From UBA1756 sp045627805 (GTDB lineage: Bacteria > Bacteroidota > Bacteroidia > Bacteroidales > WCHB1-69), in the NCBI GenBank assembly GCA_045627805.1, contig JAZQOJ010000128.1, forward strand, positions 1 through 24,957: a stretch of 24,957 bases of DNA, read 5' to 3'. Under the pieces are notes generated by a model, which was not told the DNA's origin, ran no database searches, and saw only the letters and a list, made by a program, of their open reading frames with translations. A program made the position numbers and the translations under genes. Below are positions 8,180 through 14,864 of this stretch, one piece after another. How positions within the stretch are numbered: the stretch's first letter is position 1; each line of letters opens with the position of its first letter.

Positions 8180-8217
8180 AAACGGTTAAGCGTTGTGAAT
8201 CAGTCGCTTAACCGTTT
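8180..8217. terminator. Terminator in the convergent gap, mainly for the SDR gene
   Basis: AAACGGTTAAGCG (8180-8192) pairs perfectly with CGCTTAACCGTTT (8205-8217), 13 bp around a 12-nt loop. Read on the minus strand it is followed by a T-rich tract (TTTTCTTTT), which suits the SDR gene ending at 8240. On the plus strand the T-run is only three bases. The stem contains most of the TTAACCGTTT decamer seen in the dispersed repeats. Confidence 0.75.
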
Positions 8218-8239
8218 GGTCAAATCCTTGTTCCGAAAA

Positions 8240-8995
8240 TTAAAGTTTCCGTTCGATCACGCCATTGAATTGTGCGGTCGGGGTGACGATGATTTCGTTG
8301 AGACAGACGTGCGGCGGGCGTGAGAGCACGAACTCCACGATGTCGGCGATGTCTTGCGCCACCAGCGGGTCGTAGCCGGCGTAAACCTTGTCGGCCTTCT
8401 CCTGATTGCCGTGGAAGCGTACCATTGAGAATTCGGTTTCGGCGGCGCCCGGGGCGATCATCGTCACCTTGATTCCGTAAGGAAGAAGATCGGTGCGCAT
8501 ACCTTTGGAGAGTGCGAGCACGGCGTGTTTGGTGGCGCAGTAAACGCTGCCTCCCTTGTAAACCTCGTGGCTCGCGGTGGAGCCGAGATTGATGATGTGT
8601 CCGCTCTTGCGGGCCACCATCATCGGCGCGATGAGACGCGTGATGTAAAGGAGACCCTTGATGTTGGTGTCGATCATTCGTTCCCAGTCTTCGAGTGATG
8701 CCTCGTGGATGGGGTCGAGTTCAACGGCGAGGCCGGCATTGTTGACGAGCACGTCGATGTTGCGGAACTCTTCGGGAATGCTGTTCACGGCACGTTCGCA
8801 GGCGGCCTGGTCGCGTACATCGAAAATAATAGGAAATACTTTGCTATCAGTTGTTTGTGTAATCTTGTTGACAACTTGCTTCAATCTGTCTTCTCTGCGG
8901 GCTGTGAGGATGAGTCGGCAGTTTTCTTTGGCTAATGTGAGGGCGATGGCTTCGCCGAAGCCGGCGGAGGCGCCCGTGATCATAATGGTTCTCAT
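8240..8995 (-). CDS. Short-chain dehydrogenase/reductase (YdfG-like)
   Basis: A 251-residue classical SDR. The Rossmann cofactor motif TGASAGFG is at 7-14, the RREDRL stretch after the second strand (34-39) favours NADP(H), and NNAG is at 85-88. Catalytic residues are N111, S139, Y152 and K156 (YCATK). Length and layout match the YdfG/serine 3-dehydrogenase-like group, which oxidises 3-hydroxy acids such as L-allo-threonine, but SDR substrates cannot be fixed from sequence. It is cytoplasmic. It lies 63 nt after trpS on the same strand with an intrinsic terminator between, so its transcription is either its own or depends on readthrough. I see no TAnnTTTG box just upstream. Confidence 0.92.
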   Translation of the reverse strand: MRTIMITGASAGFGEAIALTLAKENCRLILTARREDRLKQVVNKITQTTDSKVFPIIFDVRDQAACERAVNSIPEEFRNIDVLVNNAGLAVELDPIHEASLEDWERMIDTNIKGLLYITRLIAPMMVARKSGHIINLGSTASHEVYKGGSVYCATKHAVLALSKGMRTDLLPYGIKVTMIAPGAAETEFSMVRFHGNQEKADKVYAGYDPLVAQDIADIVEFVLSRPPHVCLNEIIVTPTAQFNGVIERKL

Positions 8996-9020
8996 TGCAT
9001 TTTTGTTTTTTAGGATTGAT

Positions 9021-9047
9021 AAAAAAGGGGGCGTTGAAGCGCGCCCC
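9021..9047 (-). terminator. Terminator between trpS and the SDR gene
   Basis: On the minus strand GGGGCG (9047-9042) pairs with CGCCCC (9033-9028) around an 8-nt loop. It is followed by C and then six Ts (9026-9021). It sits 12 nt after the trpS stop and about 26 nt before the SDR start. Confidence 0.8.
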
Positions 9048-9058
9048 GTGTTTTTGGA

Positions 9059-10054
9059 TTATAAGCTTTTGATGCCGATGATTTCGCGCACGTCGCGCAC
9101 GGTGGGTGCTGCGCTTTCGTGGGCGCGCTCGGCTCCGCGGCGTATCACCTTGCGGAGGTATTCGTCGTCGCTGCGGAGTTCCATAATGCGCTCGTAGATG
9201 GGCGCATTGAACGCCGTGATGTCGGCGGCGAGCTGCTTTTTCATATCGCCGTAGCGCACGCGGCACTCATTGTATTCATTTTCAAAGAATTGCACGGTTT
9301 CGGGAGCCGACACGGCGCGCATAAGGGCGAAAAGGTTCTCAATGGCTTGCGCCTTGGGCTGGTTGGGCTCGGTAGGACCGCTGTCAGTAACCGCCTTCAT
9401 CACTTTCTTCTTGATGATTTCCGGCGCGTCGGAGAGGTAGATGCACGAGTTCTCGTTGTCGGATTTCGACATCTTGGTGGAGCCGTCCAGTCCGGGAATC
9501 TTCACCAGCTCCTTGCCGAAATTGTAGGCGACGGGCAGTTTGAAGTAGTCAACGCCGTAGAAGTTGTTGAAACGCTGGGCGAAGTCGCGCGTCATTTCGA
9601 GGTGTTGCTCCTGGTCTTTCCCTACCGGCACTTTGTCGGCACGGTGCACCAGAATGTCGGCCGCCATCAGGATGGGGTAGGAGAGCAGTCCCGCGTTCAC
9701 GTTGTTGGGCTGGCGGCGCACCTTCTCCTTGAAAGAGCTCACGCGCTGCAATTCGCCTACATAGACGTTCATCGACAGCAGCAGACTCAGCTCGCAAACC
9801 TCCGGAAGGTCGCTCTGAATATAAATCGTCGCTTTTTCGGGGTCGAGGCCGGCCGCCAGATAGTCGATCAGCACGTTCTTCACGTTCGTGCGCAGGTCGG
9901 CTGGATGCGGGTGCGTCGTAAGTGAATGATAATCAGCAATGAAGAAATAACAATCGTTTTCTTCCTGCATTTTGATGAAGTTTTTTAATGCTCCAAAATA
10001 GTTTCCGAGATGGAGAAAACCCGTGGGTCTGATTCCGCTTAATACTTTGTCCAT
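9059..10054 (-). CDS. trpS: Tryptophanyl-tRNA synthetase
   Basis: Charges tRNA-Trp with tryptophan in the cytoplasm. It is a class I synthetase of 331 residues, the normal bacterial length. The HIGH-type motif is LHLGN at 14-18, after SGIRPTGF. The KMSKS loop is exact at 194-198 (STKMSKSDNE). The conserved HRADKVPVGKDQEQH block lies at about 137-151. The start is the ATG at 10052-10054; a longer frame from a TTG at 10087 would add eleven residues not found in the family and run back past the candidate promoter. It is divergent from the large secreted-protein gene at 10160. Confidence 0.97.
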   Translation of the reverse strand: MDKVLSGIRPTGFLHLGNYFGALKNFIKMQEENDCYFFIADYHSLTTHPHPADLRTNVKNVLIDYLAAGLDPEKATIYIQSDLPEVCELSLLLSMNVYVGELQRVSSFKEKVRRQPNNVNAGLLSYPILMAADILVHRADKVPVGKDQEQHLEMTRDFAQRFNNFYGVDYFKLPVAYNFGKELVKIPGLDGSTKMSKSDNENSCIYLSDAPEIIKKKVMKAVTDSGPTEPNQPKAQAIENLFALMRAVSAPETVQFFENEYNECRVRYGDMKKQLAADITAFNAPIYERIMELRSDDEYLRKVIRRGAERAHESAAPTVRDVREIIGIKSL

Positions 10055-10073
10055 TTTTTTTATTTTTCGAATG

Positions 10074-10081
10074 CAAAAATA
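10074..10081 (-). promoter_or_regulatory. Candidate -7 box for trpS
   Basis: Minus-strand TATTTTTG fits TAnnTTTG and lies 19 nt upstream of the trpS ATG, giving a very short leader. A TTG is present upstream but about 23 nt away, slightly longer than usual, so the -33 is doubtful. No T-box-like leader is possible in this space. Confidence 0.4.
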
Positions 10082-10117
10082 CGTCAAAAAAATTAGATGA
10101 CATTCAAAAAAAAATGC

Positions 10118-10125
10118 TATTATTG
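10118..10125 (+). promoter_or_regulatory. Weak candidate -7 box for the 10160 gene
   Basis: TATTATTG matches TAnnTTTG at all but one fixed position and lies 34 nt before the ATG at 10160. The flanks are A- and T-rich on both sides and no convincing -33 is seen. Confidence 0.25.
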
Positions 10126-10159
10126 CAAGATTTTTTGAAAATATACAAAGTTTTAAAAT

Positions 10160-12619
10160 ATGATGAAAAAAATTACTCTTTTATTTGTTGCTTTTCTTTT
10201 GATTTTTAGCAACTTGACCTTTGCTCAGGTGGAAAACCCCTATCAGGATTTCAATCCGGAGTCGTTGAAAAACAACAAAAATTATGCGAAGAATTTCGCA
10301 CCGAACAACTTTAGTGAGAAAATTCTTTATGCCTGTATGCAAGATGTGATTAACGCAGCGCGCGAACAGTACGCCTATCTGCCCGCTATGAAGACGGACA
10401 TCCGGCTCGACTCGGCCGCTTTGATGCAGGCAGTCTATCAGGCGGAAAAAGAGGAAAAAACCATTGAGAACGTCTCTCCTTATCGTACTACCGAGCAGCG
10501 CTTGAAGAAGTACGGGCTGAGCGAGCGCGGTAAGGAACTCGCTTCCAAGGCGAAAGCCACGCTCGGCGACAAGGAATACTCCTATTTCGATGTCTGTCTC
10601 GAACTGATTAAGCCCTTGCTGAAGAACGCGAAGACCGCCGCCGTGCTCTTGGACCGCCAGTACACCTACGTCGGCTTCGGCTACGAGTTCGACAAGTATA
10701 TGAAGAGCATTTATGCTTCCTTCGTTTTCGGCAACGACCGCACTTTCAATGACGGCAAGCCCGCTCCGAGCGTGCGCGACGTGCCTTTCACCCGCAAGAG
10801 TCTGGGACTGGCCGGCTACGACGAGCAACTCTGCAAGAAGTGTATGACTGACAAGGGGTTGGAAATCCTCTCTGAATGCCTCTCAGTGAAGGACGGCGAA
10901 GTGTTGTTCTCTCACGACGATTCCAAGGTGATACGCAAGCTCATCGGCAAGGAAGGCGATGCCATCGTGCTCGACTTCGTGCAGCACAGCCAGTACAACG
11001 GCGACGGCGAGGACGTGGTTGACCACGACCGCCCGAACCACGGCTTTATGACCAAGATTATCACTTACGAGCAGATGCTGGCCGCCAATTCGGCAACGGG
11101 TAAGAAAACGACCAAACTGCTGGCTCACATTGCTGACGTGCCCGCCGAGATTCCCGCCGACGCCGATTTCGACATCAACATCATCATCGTGAAAGACGGA
11201 AAGTATGTCTGCCGCGATGTCTTGAAGAAAAACGTGGAATGCAAGAATTCCGCTTATCAGGAATCCTTCCAGTTCATCCAGGACCAGACTCCGCTTCAGG
11301 GCGGTGGCGAATGGGTTCCCGTTTCCGAAACCAACACGGTGGAGGTCTCTTTCCCGATTGAAGACAGCAAAACCACCTATACCTACGAGGATTTGCGCAG
11401 CCACATTGAGGGCAAGGACAAGCCCGCCGCCGAAGTGCTGAAAGTGGAAATCGCCGCCGTTTCTTCGTTCAAGCAGGGCGGGGGAGCCAAAGGAAAGAAA
11501 GCAATGGAAACCCGCGCCAACAGTATCGCCAACGCCATTAAGAAACAGTTCCCCGACAAGAACATCCCCGTTGACATCACTTACGACGACGGCTGGTCGG
11601 AAGTGGCTGACGCCTTGCGCGACAATCCCGACTGGTCGTGGCTGGCCGACGAGACCTCCGAAAGCGCCCAGCAGATCATCAAATACAACCCCTCCATCCT
11701 CGATGGTTTGGGCGACAAGGCCAACAAGCCCAGCTCCATCAAGGTGAAAATCACGGTGAAGTACAGTGTGGAAGGGGCCAACGAGCAGCCCTTCGTGCTG
11801 AACAAGTTCAACAAGGCCATCGCCTCCAAGAAGTATCCTTTCGCCATCTCCATCTATAAGTTCATTGAAAAGCGCGTCAGCGAAGGCGCTTACCCCGCCA
11901 GTCTGCTCGACGAGCTCGACATTCCGCAGACCAAGGAATTCCAGCCGCTGCTCATCAACCGCATTCAGAAGAAATGCGAGCGCTTCGGCAATGTGAACGA
12001 CCAGATGGCCGCCGCTATGATTGAGGTTTGCGCCTTGAACCTTACCACGCCTGCTGCTAAATATAACAAAGTGGTGGCAGAAGTGGCTTCCGGCGCCGCA
12101 TTCGCTGATGCCAACGACATCGCCAACCGCCAGGCCGCTATCGACAACCTCTACACCATCAGCCAACTTCCGCAGGACAAGGTGAACGACCTGAATATGG
12201 AATTCCAGTTCCAAATTCTTGATTATCTGAAAAATACGACTGCAACGCCTGAACTCGTCATCTTGAAAGACAACACTTACGCAAAAATCAAGGCCATCCG
12301 CAACCCCAAGATGTCGTCTTGGAAGAATGCTTACAAGCTCGCCGCCATTTTCGTTGGCAACGGCGATTACGTTTATGCAGTTGGCTTGATGGAACCGTTT
12401 TTGCGCGACGAGACCATCTCCAACGATTTCCTGTTCTCGTTCATCTCCCTTTCCGCTGTGCGCGAGGAACTCTATATGAGTGGCAATTTCACCTACGCGG
12501 TTGAAAAAGCCGTTCACAAGGATGGTGCCCGCCTTTGCGGAATGTTTGATAAACTTCCTGTCGTTATTTTTGATAATCAGGATGTTAAGAAAATTATTTT
12601 CAAAGAATGTGGTAGATAA
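10160..12619 (+). CDS. Large secreted protein with a possible degenerate CAP domain
   Basis: An 819-residue exported protein. The signal peptide is MMKKITLLFVAFLLIFSNLTFAQ, with likely cleavage after FAQ. Residues about 50-200 resemble a CAP/SCP-like domain in outline: VINAAREQYAYLPAMKTDIRLDSAALMQAVYQAE, then a middle part, then YTYVGFGYEFDKYMKSIYASFVFG. The His and Glu residues of classical CAP proteins are not evident, so this is tentative. Most of the remainder (about 250-819) has no family I recognise. A part near 430-560 (EVLKVEIAAVSSFKQGGGAKGKKAMETRANSIANAI) looks like a small alpha/beta domain. There is no T9SS domain at the C terminus (IIFKECGR). The S46 peptidase follows 44 nt later on the same strand, so the two exported proteins are probably co-transcribed. 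The first of two consecutive ATGs is taken as the start. Confidence 0.72.
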   Translation: MMKKITLLFVAFLLIFSNLTFAQVENPYQDFNPESLKNNKNYAKNFAPNNFSEKILYACMQDVINAAREQYAYLPAMKTDIRLDSAALMQAVYQAEKEEKTIENVSPYRTTEQRLKKYGLSERGKELASKAKATLGDKEYSYFDVCLELIKPLLKNAKTAAVLLDRQYTYVGFGYEFDKYMKSIYASFVFGNDRTFNDGKPAPSVRDVPFTRKSLGLAGYDEQLCKKCMTDKGLEILSECLSVKDGEVLFSHDDSKVIRKLIGKEGDAIVLDFVQHSQYNGDGEDVVDHDRPNHGFMTKIITYEQMLAANSATGKKTTKLLAHIADVPAEIPADADFDINIIIVKDGKYVCRDVLKKNVECKNSAYQESFQFIQDQTPLQGGGEWVPVSETNTVEVSFPIEDSKTTYTYEDLRSHIEGKDKPAAEVLKVEIAAVSSFKQGGGAKGKKAMETRANSIANAIKKQFPDKNIPVDITYDDGWSEVADALRDNPDWSWLADETSESAQQIIKYNPSILDGLGDKANKPSSIKVKITVKYSVEGANEQPFVLNKFNKAIASKKYPFAISIYKFIEKRVSEGAYPASLLDELDIPQTKEFQPLLINRIQKKCERFGNVNDQMAAAMIEVCALNLTTPAAKYNKVVAEVASGAAFADANDIANRQAAIDNLYTISQLPQDKVNDLNMEFQFQILDYLKNTTATPELVILKDNTYAKIKAIRNPKMSSWKNAYKLAAIFVGNGDYVYAVGLMEPFLRDETISNDFLFSFISLSAVREELYMSGNFTYAVEKAVHKDGARLCGMFDKLPVVIFDNQDVKKIIFKECGR

Positions 12620-12663
12620 TTCATTCAAAATCATTTTATAATTAAATTAAAAAACAAATTTTT

Positions 12664-14826
12664 ATGAAAAAGACATTGCTTTTAGCGCTGGTTGCCTTCT
12701 TGAGTCTGCAGCTGGGCGCAACCAACCCGCCCGACGAAGGGATGTGGTTGCCGATGTTCATCAAGAATTACAATTATCAGACGATGAAGCATCTGGGGCT
12801 GAAACTGACCGCCGACCAGATGTACGACATCAACAATTCGTCGTTGAAGGACGCGATTGTTGAGTTGGGCAATAATGGGAACCATTTCTGCACGGGCGAA
12901 ATCATCTCCGAAAATGGTTTGATGCTCACGAACCACCACTGTGGGTACGAGTCCATTGCCGAACATTCCACAATGGAACACGACTATTTGAAGGACGGTT
13001 TCTGGGCTGCTTCATACAAGGAAGAGCTTCCGAATCCGGGACTTACCGCCACCTTCCTCGTCCGTATGGAAGACGTTACCGCGAAGGTTTTGGCCGAAGT
13101 GAAAAACGACACCAAGAAGACCGAGCGTGAAAACCTGGTTGCGAAAGCCATCAAGGAATTGGTTTCCGAAGCGGAAGAAAACGGCCGTTACACCGCTGCC
13201 ATCAAGGACTTCTTTGATGGCAATGAGTATTATATGTTCGTTTACGAAGTGTACCGCGACGTTCGCTTGGTGGGTGCTCCGCCGTCAAGCATCGGCAAGT
13301 TCGGTGGAGACACCGACAACTGGGTGTGGCCGCGTCACACGGGCGACTTCTCGATGTTCCGCATCTACACCGCTCCCGACGGAAGTCCGGCCGAATATTC
13401 GGAGAACAACGTCCCGATGAAGCCGAAATATTCGCTTCCCGTCAGCTTGAAGGGCATCGAATACGGCGACTATGCGATGATCTGGGGCGTTCCCGGCAGC
13501 ACCGACCGCTATATGACCTCCTACGAGGTGCGCAAGCTTTTGAAGTGCCAGAACAAGCCCATCGTGGAGGCCTGCGATATGATTCTTCCCGAAATCCGCG
13601 AGCAGATGAACGCCCGCGACGAGGTCCGCATCGCTTACGCGTCCGACTATGCGAGTATGGCCAACACCTGGAAAAACCAGCAGGGCGAATACGCCAGCTT
13701 GATCAAGCTGGGCATCGCCGAGAAGAAGGCCGAGCAGGAGGCCGAGCTGCTCAAGTGGATCAATGCCGACAAGGCGCGCGTCGAGTTGTACGGCAATCCG
13801 CTGGAGAAGATCGAGAAGATTTGTGCCGAGGCAGACGAGAACACTTCCCGCGCCTTCTACTATGGCAACTTCACTCTGATGAATTCCAAGACCCTCTTCC
13901 TGCCTTACAAGATGCGTGGCGCCTTCAGACTTATCGACGGCGAAAAGTCTTTCAGCGATGAAAAGAAAGCACGCCTGATGGAAACCTACAAGAAGGAAAT
14001 GGCCGGTACCGACATCCTGACGGAGGAGAAGGTCATCGAGGCCTCTCTGAAATTGTGGCAGCAGCTCCCCGCTGAATTGCAGCCCGACATCTATACCTAT
14101 ATTAATAAGAAGTTCAAGGGCAACTTCGAGGCGTTCGCAAAAGCAGCCGTCGAGAAATCCATCTTCGGAACGGCCGAGAACTTCCAGAAATATTTGGACA
14201 AGCCCTCCAACAAGGCATTGGAAAACGATCCTTTGTTCCTTTATTTCAACGCGGTACTGAACAACATCATCCAGAATCAGGTCGCTTATTTCGATACGAA
14301 CAGCAAACTGGAAACGCCCCGCCGCAAATATATGGCTGCCTTGAAGGCAATGCAGGCCGACAAGGCGATGTATCCGGATGCCAACTCGACTTTGCGCTGC
14401 ACTTTCGGCACTGTTTGTGACTATTCTCCCGCTGATGGCGTGAAATATTTGCATTACACCACTGCCGAAGGCATCCTGCAGAAGGAGATTCCGAACGATC
14501 CCGAATTCGACGTTCCCGCAAGATTGAAGCAACTCATTGAGGACAAGGACTTTGGACAGTATGCGCGCGAGGACGGCTCGCTCCCCGTTTGCTTCATTAC
14601 CAACAACGACATCACCGGCGGCAACTCCGGCAGCCCCGTACTGAACGCCCGCGGCGAATTGATCGGCAGCGCGTTCGACGGCAACATCGAGGCACTTTGC
14701 AGCGACATCTTCTTCGATACCGAATTGCAGCGCTGCATCTGCGTTGACATCCGCTACGTCTTGTTCGTGATCGACAAGTTCGCCGGCGCTCACCGCTTCA
14801 TTGATGAAATGAATATCGTTAAGTAA
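12664..14826 (+). CDS. dpp7: S46 family dipeptidyl-peptidase, DPP7-type
   Basis: A periplasmic serine exopeptidase that releases dipeptides from peptide N termini, feeding amino-acid fermentation in Bacteroidales. It has 720 residues, the standard S46 length. The signal peptide ends near LGAT, and the family start signature NPPDEGMWLP follows. The catalytic His is in NHHCG (residues 90-94), the presumed Asp is in DTDNWVWPRHTGDFS (216-230), and the catalytic Ser is S655 in GGNSGSP (652-658). The residue 18 positions after the Ser is G673 (AFDGN). In characterised S46 enzymes a Gly there goes with DPP7-type preference for hydrophobic P1 residues, and an Arg with DPP11-type Asp/Glu preference. 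It sits between the unknown secreted protein and gcvP, with only 38 nt before gcvP. Confidence 0.94.
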   Translation: MKKTLLLALVAFLSLQLGATNPPDEGMWLPMFIKNYNYQTMKHLGLKLTADQMYDINNSSLKDAIVELGNNGNHFCTGEIISENGLMLTNHHCGYESIAEHSTMEHDYLKDGFWAASYKEELPNPGLTATFLVRMEDVTAKVLAEVKNDTKKTERENLVAKAIKELVSEAEENGRYTAAIKDFFDGNEYYMFVYEVYRDVRLVGAPPSSIGKFGGDTDNWVWPRHTGDFSMFRIYTAPDGSPAEYSENNVPMKPKYSLPVSLKGIEYGDYAMIWGVPGSTDRYMTSYEVRKLLKCQNKPIVEACDMILPEIREQMNARDEVRIAYASDYASMANTWKNQQGEYASLIKLGIAEKKAEQEAELLKWINADKARVELYGNPLEKIEKICAEADENTSRAFYYGNFTLMNSKTLFLPYKMRGAFRLIDGEKSFSDEKKARLMETYKKEMAGTDILTEEKVIEASLKLWQQLPAELQPDIYTYINKKFKGNFEAFAKAAVEKSIFGTAENFQKYLDKPSNKALENDPLFLYFNAVLNNIIQNQVAYFDTNSKLETPRRKYMAALKAMQADKAMYPDANSTLRCTFGTVCDYSPADGVKYLHYTTAEGILQKEIPNDPEFDVPARLKQLIEDKDFGQYAREDGSLPVCFITNNDITGGNSGSPVLNARGELIGSAFDGNIEALCSDIFFDTELQRCICVDIRYVLFVIDKFAGAHRFIDEMNIVK

Positions 14827-14864
14827 CTTCTTAATCGTATCTGAATTTTAATAAAACAACTAAA

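Noticed and set aside
10055..10087. Longer trpS start from a TTG at 10087
   Set aside because: It adds residues absent from the family and overlaps the candidate promoter; the ATG at 10054 gives the normal N terminus.
10883..12634. 583-residue open frame antisense to the large secreted-protein gene
   Set aside because: It is a reading shadow of a G+C-rich gene; the plus-strand frame has a signal peptide and a continuous protein pattern.
13285..14793. 502-residue open frame antisense to the S46 peptidase
   Set aside because: The peptidase on the other strand has all family motifs; the antisense translation has none.
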